Positions 34,429 through 42,744 of a stretch of DNA of 64,000 nucleotides are shown here, piece by piece. Below the pieces are notes generated by a model, which saw only the letters and a program-made list of their open reading frames with translations, ran no database searches and was not told where the DNA came from. Source of the DNA: Thomasclavelia sp. (lineage in GTDB: Bacteria; Bacillota_I; Bacilli_A; Erysipelotrichales; Coprobacillaceae). Within the stretch, counting starts at the first letter, position 1. Each line of letters starts with the position of its first letter. The DNA lies in NCBI GenBank assembly GCA_028749475.1, contig JAQVWN010000008.1, forward strand, positions 1 to 64,000, read 5' to 3'. The position numbers and the translations under genes are program-made.

Positions 34429-35793
34429 ATGATTAATAACTTAGAAGTTGCTGAAACAAATAAAATGATTGAACAAGAAAACCTTGATGTTAGAACTATA
34501 ACTCTTGGTATTAGTTTACTTGATTGTATGGATGAAAATGTTGATAAGGTATGTGAAAACATTTTCAATAAAATAACTACAGTCGCAAAAGATCTTGTAT
34601 CTACAGGTAAAGATATTGAAACTAAATATGGTATTCCAATTGTAAATAAAAGAGTTTCGATAACTCCTATTGGAATTGTTGGAAGTAGTTGTTGTAAAAG
34701 TACTGATGATTTTGTCAAAATTGCTAAAACTCTAGATAAATGTGCTCATATAATAGGAGTGAATTTTATTGGTGGATATAGTGCAATCGTTTCTAAAGGA
34801 ATGACAAAATCTGATCGTTTATTAATTGAATCTATTCCTCAAGCTATGAAAGAAACTGAACTTGTTTGCTCTTCTGTTGTAGTTGGTTCTAGTAAAATTG
34901 GTATTAATATGGATGCTGTAAAGTTAATGGGGGAAATCGTTAAAAAAGCAGCTGAGTATACCAAAGAAATAGAATCTATAGGATGTGCCAAAATTGTTGT
35001 TTTATGTAATGCTCCCGATGATAATCCATTTATGGCTGGTGCTTTCCATGGGGTAAGTGAAGCTGATGCTATAATAAACGTTGGTGTTAGTGGACCGGGA
35101 GTTGTTAATAATGCTATAAAAGGTGCTAAAGGTAAAGATTTTGGTGAACTATGCGAAATAGTTAAGAAAACTGCATTTAAAATTACTAGAGTAGGTCAAT
35201 TAGTGGCTTTAGAGGCTTCTGAGCGCTTAAATATTCCTTTTGGAATAATTGACTTAAGTTTAGCTCCAACACCTGCTGTAGGAGATAGTATTGCTGATTG
35301 CCTTGAAGGTATGGGGCTAGATAGTGTTGGTGCTCCTGGAACCACAGCTGCACTTGCAATTTTAAATGACCAAGTTAAAAAAGGTGGGGTTATGGCATCT
35401 TCATATGTTGGTGGATTGTCTGGTGCTTTTATTCCAGTTAGTGAAGATCAAGGAATGATTAATGCTGTATTGAATGATGCTTTATCATTAGAAAAGTTAG
35501 AAGCTATGACTTGTGTTTGTTCAGTAGGACTTGACATGATAGCAATCCCTGGCGATACTCCAGATACAACAATTTCTGGTATTATAGCAGATGAAATGGC
35601 TATTGGAATGGTTAACCAAAAGACTACTGCTGTACGTATTATTCCTGTTATTGGTAGATCAGTAGGGGAGAACGTTGAATTTGGTGGACTTCTTGGCTAT
35701 GCACCGATTATGCCTGTTAATAAATACGGATGTAAGGAATTTATTGATCGTGGTGGAAGAATTCCCGCTCCAATCCATAGTTTTAAAAACTAA
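34429..35793 (+). CDS. UPF0210 (DUF711) family protein
   Basis: A 454-residue protein, full length for UPF0210. Conserved features include the early [14 protein letters not shown], the Gly/Cys-containing [11 protein letters not shown], and late [15 protein letters not shown] and [20 protein letters not shown]. Streptococcal relatives have solved structures, but no activity is established to my knowledge. The fold shows similarity to ribonucleotide-reductase-like or pyruvate-formate-lyase-like barrels. It is translated after the ACT protein with a clear AGAGGAAA site. A ligand-controlled metabolic enzyme is likely, but the reaction is unknown. Confidence 0.92.
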   Translation: MINNLEVAETNKMIEQENLDVRTITLGISLLDCMDENVDKVCENIFNKITTVAKDLVSTGKDIETKYGIPIVNKRVSITPIGIVGSSCCKSTDDFVKIAKTLDKCAHIIGVNFIGGYSAIVSKGMTKSDRLLIESIPQAMKETELVCSSVVVGSSKIGINMDAVKLMGEIVKKAAEYTKEIESIGCAKIVVLCNAPDDNPFMAGAFHGVSEADAIINVGVSGPGVVNNAIKGAKGKDFGELCEIVKKTAFKITRVGQLVALEASERLNIPFGIIDLSLAPTPAVGDSIADCLEGMGLDSVGAPGTTAALAILNDQVKKGGVMASSYVGGLSGAFIPVSEDQGMINAVLNDALSLEKLEAMTCVCSVGLDMIAIPGDTPDTTISGIIADEMAIGMVNQKTTAVRIIPVIGRSVGENVEFGGLLGYAPIMPVNKYGCKEFIDRGGRIPAPIHSFKN

Positions 35794-35813
35794 AGAGACG
35801 ATAGTCTCTTTTT
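35792..35813 (+). terminator. Terminator after the UPF0210 gene
   Basis: Stem AAAGAGAC / GTCTCTTT with a GATA loop and T-run, starting inside the stop codon. Confidence 0.85.
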
Positions 35814-35871
35814 AAATGCATTTAATTTTATTAAAAAAACTATTTTTGGTATTATATACACAAGAGGACTT

Positions 35872-37578
35872 ATGAAAAAAATAAAATTATCGGACTATAA
35901 AGAATTAAAACATTATTTTGATGAAGCTAATTATGAAGGTTATAATAGTAATTTTGTAAATATTATGATGTGGGATCATGAATATGATGCTTATTATTAC
36001 AATAATGAACATTATTTAGTAATTCTTCATAAATATTTAAACCAACATATTTTTGCAATGCCATTTTGTAAAAAAGAATATATTCCCGAAGCTTTAGAAT
36101 ATATGATTCAATATTGTAAAAAAGAAAATATTCCTTTTAAAATGTCACAAGTATTGCCTGAAGTTAAAGATGTTGTGGAAAGCATATATAAAGATGAATA
36201 TATCTATTTAGCAGATAGGGATAATTATGACTATATTTATACAAAACAATCTTTAATGACTCTTTCTGGGAAGAAGATGCAAAAAAGAAGGAATCATTAT
36301 AATGCTTTTATTAATCAAAATTACAATTATATCTATAAAGAAATTGATAATGATGATATTGATAATGTTTTAGCTTTTTTAAAGGAATGGGATGATGATC
36401 ATGATAATACATCATCAGTTAATAGTGAGTTTCAAGCAATAATGTATTTGTTGTTTAATAAAGATAGTCTTTCAATTAAAACTGGTTGTATTTACATAGA
36501 TAATAAGTTAGAAGCGTTTACTATTGCTTCACCTTTAAATCATAATACAATTGAAATCCATATTGAAAAAGCTAATAAAAATATAAGAGGATTATATGTT
36601 GCAATTGGAAAGATGTTCTTAGAAAATAATTACCATGATTATGAGCTTGTAAATAGGGAAGAAGACATGGGAATGTTCTCATTACGTAAATCAAAAATGA
36701 ATTTGCATCCTTGTAAATTTGTTGAAAAATATATTATTGAGCCATTAAATATTACCTATCAGTTAGCTTTAGAGGAAGACAAGTATTTTATTAAAGAACT
36801 ATGGGTTAGGGCTTTTGAAGATGAAACAAAAGCATCAACAAGTTTTTATTTTAATAATTTATATAAGACAAACTATACTTATACAGTAAAGAATAATAAT
36901 TATGTTATTGGTTCACTACAAATTCTTCCTAAAACAATTGTATTAAATAATAAAAAAGTAGACGTTTATTTTATAGAAGGTGTAAATATTGCTAGTGTTT
37001 ATCAACATCACCATTTAATGACTGAACTATTAAATTATGTATTAAAAAAATATAAAGATAAAAGAATGGTATTACAAGCTTATACGCCATCTTTATATTA
37101 TAAGTTTGGGTTTAAAGAAGCTATTTATAGTTATGAATATGAAGTGAGTGAAATACTTCAAAATGAGACATTGGAATTAAAAAATGACTATTCTTGTGAA
37201 CAACTTTTAGAATTATACAATTCCTTTACTAGTAATTATTCTGGCTATCAGTATCGGGATTTAGATTATTATAAAGATTACTATTTAGTAAGACAAAAAC
37301 CTTTGGATACAGAAACTAATTTGATAATAAAAAACAATGAGCCAATAGGCTATTTTGAATATGAAGAGTATAACAAAATAATTATTGTTACAGAATTAAT
37401 TCTTAAAGAGAAATATGTCTCAACCTTTATCGATACTCTTATTAAGAAATTTAAGAAAACTATTGTATTTAATTATCCAAACGAGTTAAAAGAGTACAAG
37501 TATTCTAAGTTGAATTGTACATTAATGACTAATTTTGATATTAATGAAAACAAACTATTTTTCAATGAAATATACTAA
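35872..37578 (+). CDS. Two-domain acyltransferase-fold protein: DUF2156 plus GNAT
   Basis: A 568-residue cytoplasmic protein. Residues 1-290 resemble DUF2156, a double-GNAT fold related to MprF-type lysyltransferases (YNSNFVNIMMWDHEYDAYYY near the start; MQKRRNHYNAFINQ; GLYVAIGKMFLENNYHDYELVNREEDMGMFSLRKSKMNLHPCKFVEKY). Residues 300-430 look like a GNAT N-acetyltransferase domain (ITYQLALEEDKYFIKELW, YVIGSLQILPKTI, FIEGVNIASVYQHHHLMTELLNYVLKKY, YTPSLYYKFGFKEA). The last 130 residues are unassigned, possibly a third fold module. No membrane helix, unlike MprF. Substrate unknown. It has a weak promoter upstream and stands alone. Confidence 0.75.
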   Translation: MKKIKLSDYKELKHYFDEANYEGYNSNFVNIMMWDHEYDAYYYNNEHYLVILHKYLNQHIFAMPFCKKEYIPEALEYMIQYCKKENIPFKMSQVLPEVKDVVESIYKDEYIYLADRDNYDYIYTKQSLMTLSGKKMQKRRNHYNAFINQNYNYIYKEIDNDDIDNVLAFLKEWDDDHDNTSSVNSEFQAIMYLLFNKDSLSIKTGCIYIDNKLEAFTIASPLNHNTIEIHIEKANKNIRGLYVAIGKMFLENNYHDYELVNREEDMGMFSLRKSKMNLHPCKFVEKYIIEPLNITYQLALEEDKYFIKELWVRAFEDETKASTSFYFNNLYKTNYTYTVKNNNYVIGSLQILPKTIVLNNKKVDVYFIEGVNIASVYQHHHLMTELLNYVLKKYKDKRMVLQAYTPSLYYKFGFKEAIYSYEYEVSEILQNETLELKNDYSCEQLLELYNSFTSNYSGYQYRDLDYYKDYYLVRQKPLDTETNLIIKNNEPIGYFEYEEYNKIIIVTELILKEKYVSTFIDTLIKKFKKTIVFNYPNELKEYKYSKLNCTLMTNFDINENKLFFNEIY

Positions 37579-37581
37579 TGA

Positions 37582-37609
37582 TTGACTACAATTTTATATC
37601 AATTATAAT
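37582..37609 (+). promoter_or_regulatory. Sigma-A-type promoter of purF
   Basis: TTGACT (37582-37587), 16-bp spacer, TATAAT (37604-37609). The leader to the ATG is only about 16 nt, too short for a purine riboswitch. Confidence 0.8.
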
Positions 37610-37631
37610 ACTAGTATAAACGGAGGATATG

Positions 37632-39044
37632 ATGAAATTAGATGATCGTGAATTACATGAAGAATGTGGCGTTTTTGGAGTATATGGCTATAAAAATGCA
37701 GCATCAATGTGCTACTATGGACTTCATAGTTTACAACATAGAGGTCAAGAAGCTGCCGGAATCATTGTCAGCAATGGTACTAGATTAGCTGTTCAAAAAG
37801 GAGAGGGATTAGTCTCTGAAATATTTGATAATAATAAATTAACTAAAATGACCGGTGAATACGCAATTGGTCATGTTAGATATTCTACTGCTGGTGGAGG
37901 AGGAATAGAAAATGTTCAACCTTTACTATTTAGAACATTTAATGGTTCAATGGGAATTGCTCATAATGGAAATATCGTTAATGCTAATAATTTAAAGAAG
38001 GAGTTAGAGGATAAAGGATCAATATTTAATTCTACTTCTGATACTGAAATACTAGGTCATTTAATGATGCGTGAAAATGGGCGTATGATAGATAGAATAT
38101 GTCATTCATTAGATAAACTAGATGGAGCATTTGCATTTATAATAATGATAGAAAACGCTATGTATGCAGCTAGAGATAAATATGGACTCAGACCTTTATC
38201 AATTGGTCAACTTCCTAATGGAGCTTATATATTTTCATCAGAAACATGTGCATTTGAGGTTATTAATGCAAAATTTGTTAGAGATTTAGAACCTGGTGAA
38301 GTAGTTAGAGTAAAAGATGGTAAATTGTTAAGTACAAAATATACTGATGATATAACTGACAGGATTTGTGCTATGGAGTATATTTACTTTTCAAGACCTG
38401 ATAGTAATTTAGATGGTATAAATGTTCATACGACAAGAAAAAATGCCGGGAAACAGTTATTTAAAGAGGCACCTGTTGATGCTGATTTAGTAATTGGTGT
38501 TCCTGATTCATCATTATCTGCAGCCATTGGGTACTCAGAAGCTAGTGGAATACCGTACGAGATGGGCCTAATTAAGAACAAATATGTTGGTCGTACTTTT
38601 ATCCAACCTACTCAAGAAATGAGAGAGCAGGGGGTTAAAATGAAACTTTCTGCAGTAAGTAGTATTGTCAATGGAAAAAGAGTAATTATGATCGATGATA
38701 GTATTGTTAGAGGAACAACTTCAAAAAGGATCGTAACTTTATTAAAGGAATCTGGAGCAAAAGAAGTTCATGTTAGAATTGCTTCTCCAGCAATTAAGTA
38801 TCCTTGTTTTTATGGGGTAGATACCTCAACTAAAAAAGAATTAATATCTAACAGAATGAGTGTTGATGAATTATGTGATTATATAAACGCCGACTCTTTA
38901 GCTTTTATATCTGAAGATGGTATTAATGATGCAATTCATTACGATAAAGAAAAACATAAATGTGGTTTATGTCTTGCTTGTTTCAATGGTAAATATTTAA
39001 CTGATTTATATGATGAAACTGATAATGTAATGAAAGAAAAATAA
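37632..39044 (+). CDS. purF: Amidophosphoribosyltransferase
   Basis: First committed step of purine synthesis: transfers ammonia from glutamine to PRPP. The protein starts with an 11-residue propeptide before the catalytic Cys12 in HEECGVFGVYG; this depends on using the second of two adjacent ATGs (37632), which is correctly spaced from GGAGG and gives the same propeptide length as Bacillus PurF. The glutaminase loop VRYSTAGGGG and the PRPP-binding VIMIDDSIVRGTTSKR are present. The late CGLCLACF cysteines fit the [4Fe-4S] ligands of Bacillus-type enzymes. Length 470. No other pur gene is in the window. It is the last plus-strand gene before the dif-like site. Confidence 0.96.
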   Translation: MKLDDRELHEECGVFGVYGYKNAASMCYYGLHSLQHRGQEAAGIIVSNGTRLAVQKGEGLVSEIFDNNKLTKMTGEYAIGHVRYSTAGGGGIENVQPLLFRTFNGSMGIAHNGNIVNANNLKKELEDKGSIFNSTSDTEILGHLMMRENGRMIDRICHSLDKLDGAFAFIIMIENAMYAARDKYGLRPLSIGQLPNGAYIFSSETCAFEVINAKFVRDLEPGEVVRVKDGKLLSTKYTDDITDRICAMEYIYFSRPDSNLDGINVHTTRKNAGKQLFKEAPVDADLVIGVPDSSLSAAIGYSEASGIPYEMGLIKNKYVGRTFIQPTQEMREQGVKMKLSAVSSIVNGKRVIMIDDSIVRGTTSKRIVTLLKESGAKEVHVRIASPAIKYPCFYGVDTSTKKELISNRMSVDELCDYINADSLAFISEDGINDAIHYDKEKHKCGLCLACFNGKYLTDLYDETDNVMKEK

Positions 39045-39046
39045 AT

Positions 39047-39078
39047 AAAAAAGGCGAGTATATTATTACTTGCCTTTT
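39047..39078. terminator. Terminator after purF
   Basis: Stem AAAAGGCGAGTA / TACTTGCCTTTT with one G-U pair and a short loop; A-run before and T-run after, so it may work in both directions. Confidence 0.82.
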
Positions 39079-39098
39079 AATATCTTTATATATATCCA

Positions 39099-39126
39099 AG
39101 TTCGCATAATGTATATTATGTAATTT
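39099..39126 (+). other. dif: dif-like site for XerC/XerD chromosome dimer resolution
   Basis: A 28-bp site made of an 11-bp left arm AGTTCGCATAA, a 6-bp centre TGTATA, and an 11-bp right arm TTATGTAATTT. It matches E. coli dif at 23 of 28 positions, including 19 identical bases in a row and the same central hexamer. It matches B. subtilis dif at 21 of 28. The inner arms are inverted repeats (CATAAT and ATTATG). It lies in the 124-bp gap between purF (last plus-strand gene) and the first minus-strand gene, where gene direction converges. A Xer recombinase is encoded 1.5 kb to the right. The comparisons are from memory of the published sites. Confidence 0.85.
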
Positions 39127-39168
39127 TTATAGAAGCGAAAATGTTAATTTTACCGTGAATAAGTGTCT

Positions 39169-39444
39169 TTAAACGATTAAATTATTAATTGTTGCTATTG
39201 TTATTAATGCCATTAACATTACACCAATTAGAGTTAAAAATAGAAATATCTTCTTATTCTTTTCTTTTTGATATCCTTTAAATAAAGCTAATGTGCTAGA
39301 TAACATAAGAGCTAAACTAATAATATAAAATAACACTAATAAAGGAATACTTTTTGTGGAGATTGCAATATAGTACATAAAACCAGCAAAAGTATATGAA
39401 CATAATGATATAGTTAATAATCTTTTATTTTCTTCTGTTTGCAT
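39169..39444 (-). CDS. Small three-helix membrane protein of unknown function
   Basis: A 91-residue hydrophobic protein with three predicted membrane segments (about 10-28, 32-55 and 66-88), separated by a KGYQKEKNKK basic loop, so the loop is probably cytoplasmic. A strong AGAAGGAG precedes the ATG, which supports a real gene. It is the gene closest to the dif-like site on the right side, 43 bp away, and lies 26 bp downstream of deoB, probably the last gene of that operon. No family recognised. Confidence 0.7.
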   Translation of the reverse strand: MQTEENKRLLTISLCSYTFAGFMYYIAISTKSIPLLVLFYIISLALMLSSTLALFKGYQKEKNKKIFLFLTLIGVMLMALITIATINNLIV

Positions 39445-39470
39445 TTTAATATTCTCCTTCTAATAAATAA

Positions 39471-40646
39471 TTACACTAATTGATCCAATATTGAATCACT
39501 TTCACAATTGTATACAATTTTAAAGTTCTCTACAATTGTTTTGCCTATAGTCATAAAACCGTTCATATCAGATAACTGTTTATGATTAATCATCTGTTTT
39601 GAATAAACTAATAATGGAACTTGTTCTCTTGTATGATCAGTACCTTTAAATGTTGGATCATTTCCGTGATCAGCCGTAATCATAAGTAAATCATCATTTT
39701 TTAATTTTGATATTAATACGGCCAATTGTTTGTCAAATTCATCGATTGCTTTTCCATAACCGATAGGATCTCTTCTATGACCATATAAAGAATCAAAATC
39801 AACAAGATTTGTAAATACTAATCCATTAAAGTCCTGGTTTGTTAGATCAATTGTTTTATTCATACCATCTAGATTACTAACTGTATGAATTGATTTTGTA
39901 ATGCCTTGACTAGAAAATATGTCGTTTATCTTTCCAATAGCGATAACATCTTTGTTATTATCTTTTAAAGCATCTAGAATTGTCTTTTTAAATGGTTTTA
40001 AGGCATAATCATGACGATTGCTGGTTCTAACAAACTCCCCTACTTTTGTTCCTTTATATGGCCTAGCAATGATTCTTCCAACTCGATATTCTGGCCTATT
40101 TGCCATTTCACGAGCAATTTCACAGGCGTTGTAAAGTTCTTCTAAAGGTATTATATCTTCATTTGCTGCAATTTGAAATACAGAATCAGCTGAAGTATAT
40201 ACTATCCAATCGCCAGTTCTGATTTGATGTTCTCCGTACATATCTAAGATTTTTGTTCCACTACAAGCAATATTTCCAATTGTTTTACGATGAGTTCGAT
40301 TTTCAAATTCCTCAATAAATTCTTTAGGAAAGCCTTCATCCGTAAATGTTTTCATAGGAGTATTAGAATTTAAACCCATCATTTCCCAATGACCTGTTAA
40401 AGTATCTTTACTTGCAGATATTTCATTTAATCGTAGACAATAGCCTAAAGAGAATGGCTTTTCAATGATATTTGATAAATTGTCTATTATTCCTAAACCT
40501 AATTTAGTTAAATTAGTAATGTTCAATTTATAATTATCAGAAATGTGTTTTAGAGTATTACTGTTTTCGTCGTTAAATTCTTTAGCATCTATGGCGTTTC
40601 CTATTCCCATAGAGTCACAAACAATTAAAAATATTCTTTTAAACAT
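39471..40646 (-). CDS. deoB: Phosphopentomutase
   Basis: Interconverts ribose-1-phosphate and ribose-5-phosphate (and the deoxy forms) in nucleoside salvage. The 391-residue alkaline-phosphatase-fold enzyme starts FLIVCDSMGIGNA, with metal Asp11, and has the phosphorylated Thr region KDTLTGHWEMMG (80-91). The C-terminal metal sites are in MITADHGNDPTFKGTDHTREQVPLLVYS. Its start shares one base with the xerD stop (TAATG). The order xerD-deoB is also found in Bacillus. Coupling to purF across the dif site is not implied. Confidence 0.96.
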   Translation of the reverse strand: MFKRIFLIVCDSMGIGNAIDAKEFNDENSNTLKHISDNYKLNITNLTKLGLGIIDNLSNIIEKPFSLGYCLRLNEISASKDTLTGHWEMMGLNSNTPMKTFTDEGFPKEFIEEFENRTHRKTIGNIACSGTKILDMYGEHQIRTGDWIVYTSADSVFQIAANEDIIPLEELYNACEIAREMANRPEYRVGRIIARPYKGTKVGEFVRTSNRHDYALKPFKKTILDALKDNNKDVIAIGKINDIFSSQGITKSIHTVSNLDGMNKTIDLTNQDFNGLVFTNLVDFDSLYGHRRDPIGYGKAIDEFDKQLAVLISKLKNDDLLMITADHGNDPTFKGTDHTREQVPLLVYSKQMINHKQLSDMNGFMTIGKTIVENFKIVYNCESDSILDQLV

Positions 40647-41551
40647 TATTTATCTCCTTTTGTATTTCTAGGATGAAATTTATTATAGTCAGCAACCATT
40701 TTTTTATTTGAAACATGAGTGTATATCGTTGTAGTACTAATATCACTATGGCCTAATAATTCTTGAATTGATCTTAAATCAGCTCCATTTTCAAGCAAAT
40801 GAGTTGCAAATGTATGTCTAAGTGTATGCGGTGTAATATGTTTCGTAATATTAGTGTTATTGCAGATCTTTTCTAAAATTTCATAGAAATTTTCTCTTGA
40901 GAGTGGTTCCATTTTTTTAGTTAAAAATAAATAATTTGTATTATTAAAATCCACAAAATCTCTTCGATAGTTGTTAATATACATTCTCAGTAATTCACAA
41001 ATATAATCAGATAAAGGAAGGAGTCTTTCTTTGTCGCCCTTACCTATTATCTTAATATACTCCATATTTACATTCACGTCCTGTAATTTGATGTTTACAA
41101 GTTCAGAAACTCTTATTCCCGTTGCATATAATAACTCAACCATTACTCTATTACGGCAACTATAATAATCTTCTATTTTTATTGATTCCAATAACTTAGA
41201 TATTTCTTCATAACTTAAAACTACTGGTAGTTTTTTATCTTGTTTTGGCATATCTATTTTAACCATTGGATTTACATTTATGATATTTTCTTTCATTAGA
41301 AATTTAAAATAGTTTCTAAAAGATACAATCTTTCTTGAAATAGAAGCTTTAGATAGCGTTTTAATGCTTCTTAGATACGAATTTATGTCATCAGCAGTAA
41401 TTGACTCAATTTTGCTAATTTGTCGCTTAGATTGCAAATAATTGCTTAAATGAATAACATCGTTTAAATATGCTTTTGTAGTATTCTTAGAGGATACTTT
41501 TTCAACTAATAAATATTCTTTATATTCTCTAATTCCATCAATGTGTCTCAT
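40646..41551 (-). CDS. xerD: Tyrosine recombinase XerD/XerC-like
   Basis: A 301-residue site-specific recombinase for chromosome dimer resolution. An N-terminal SAM-like DNA-binding domain (1-100) precedes the catalytic domain. The active-site set is complete: Arg147 (ATGIRVSEL), Lys171 (GKGDKER), His242 and Arg245 (PHTLRHTFATHLL), His268 (LLGHSDIST) and the nucleophile Tyr277 (TTIYTHV). Its position before deoB matches Bacillus xerD. It overlaps dinB by 4 nt (ATGA). A dif-like target lies 1.5 kb downstream. XerC or XerD identity rests on context; a second Xer gene is expected elsewhere. Confidence 0.92.
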   Translation of the reverse strand: MRHIDGIREYKEYLLVEKVSSKNTTKAYLNDVIHLSNYLQSKRQISKIESITADDINSYLRSIKTLSKASISRKIVSFRNYFKFLMKENIINVNPMVKIDMPKQDKKLPVVLSYEEISKLLESIKIEDYYSCRNRVMVELLYATGIRVSELVNIKLQDVNVNMEYIKIIGKGDKERLLPLSDYICELLRMYINNYRRDFVDFNNTNYLFLTKKMEPLSRENFYEILEKICNNTNITKHITPHTLRHTFATHLLENGADLRSIQELLGHSDISTTTIYTHVSNKKMVADYNKFHPRNTKGDK

Positions 41552-42726
41552 TTTTTATCCTTCATAATACTAGATGCAGTAGTTAAAACATTACTATTAA
41601 ATTCATTGTTCAAATCATTAATAATTTCATTAATATTGCTTTTTTCTATTTCATCATTTGTTTTGTCAAAAATACTAATTTGTTTTAACACTTCATTTCT
41701 AGGTAAAAGATTACTTAACTCTATTGATATTAGGCGAATCTTTTGATCTAGATACATTTCATCAAATAACATCATAACATTACCTAAGATTTTATCAAAA
41801 TCTATAGTATAAGAACCAAGTTTTTTTTGATGAGATTTTGATTTTTTATCATATTTTAATGTTAAAGAGACAGTGTTACAAACAAGATTATTGGAACTGG
41901 CTCTATTTACACAGTTTCTTGTTAGATCACTTATAACCCTAGATAATACATCAATATTAGATTCATCGTATTCAAAAGTAGTTGCATTAGAAATGGATTT
42001 ATTGTCGGTACTTTCAGTAATTAGTTTACTGTTATCAATACCATTAGCGTGGCGATATGCGATTAATGCTCCATTACCCAATACTGCTTTTAGATTAGTA
42101 TAATTATTTTTAGAGGCAATATCACCAATTATATTAAAACCTGCTAAATGTAGTTTTGGAGCAGTTTGTTTGCCTATTCCAAACATTTTTTCTATTTCAA
42201 TTGGCCATAAAATTTCTCTAAAATTATTCTTTGTAAGAATTGTAATTCCATGAGGTTTTTTAATGTCACTAGCCATTTTAGATAAGAATTTGTTTGGAGA
42301 TACTCCAATTGAACAAGATAATTGGAGTTTGTTTAAAACAGTATCTTGAATAGTTTTAGCTAAAGTTAAAGGACTAACCTTATTATTTACAATATACTCA
42401 GTTACATCCATATAGCATTCATCAATACTTGCAATTTGGATCTTGTTAGTAAATGTTTCAAGATAAGTAAAGAACTTATTGGAAAGTTCTTTATACAAAT
42501 CATAGTGAACAGGCACAACCACAAGGTTTTTACACAATTCTTTTGCTTTATAAAGAGGCATAGCTGAATGAATACCAAACTTTCTAGCTTCATAGCTTGC
42601 CGTAGAAACTATAGCCCTTCTACTGGTACCGGCAACAACTAATGGTTTACCTTTTAAAGAAGGATCTCTAATAATTTCACAACTAGCAAAAAATGCATCT
42701 AAATCAATATGAAATATAATTTGCAT
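41548..42726 (-). CDS. dinB: DNA polymerase IV (Y-family)
   Basis: A 392-residue translesion polymerase. Palm acidic residues are Asp8 (FHIDLDAFFASCE) and Asp102-Glu103 (SIDECYMDV). The fingers motif STASYEARKFGIHSAMPLYKA and the thumb helix-hairpin-helix MFGIGKQTAPKL are present, and the little-finger domain follows to about 345. The last 30 residues form an extra tail without a clear beta-clamp motif, though KQISIFD (around 360) resembles a clamp-binding peptide. A strong AAGGAGGA precedes the ATG. It lies between recN and xerD in what looks like a DNA-repair run. Confidence 0.94.
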   Translation of the reverse strand: MQIIFHIDLDAFFASCEIIRDPSLKGKPLVVAGTSRRAIVSTASYEARKFGIHSAMPLYKAKELCKNLVVVPVHYDLYKELSNKFFTYLETFTNKIQIASIDECYMDVTEYIVNNKVSPLTLAKTIQDTVLNKLQLSCSIGVSPNKFLSKMASDIKKPHGITILTKNNFREILWPIEIEKMFGIGKQTAPKLHLAGFNIIGDIASKNNYTNLKAVLGNGALIAYRHANGIDNSKLITESTDNKSISNATTFEYDESNIDVLSRVISDLTRNCVNRASSNNLVCNTVSLTLKYDKKSKSHQKKLGSYTIDFDKILGNVMMLFDEMYLDQKIRLISIELSNLLPRNEVLKQISIFDKTNDEIEKSNINEIINDLNNEFNSNVLTTASSIMKDKK

Positions 42727-42744
42727 AAGATCCTCCTTTATTAA

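Noticed and set aside
37610-37631. Purine riboswitch before purF
   Set aside because: The leader is only about 20 nt because the promoter lies at 37582-37609, so there is no room for an aptamer.
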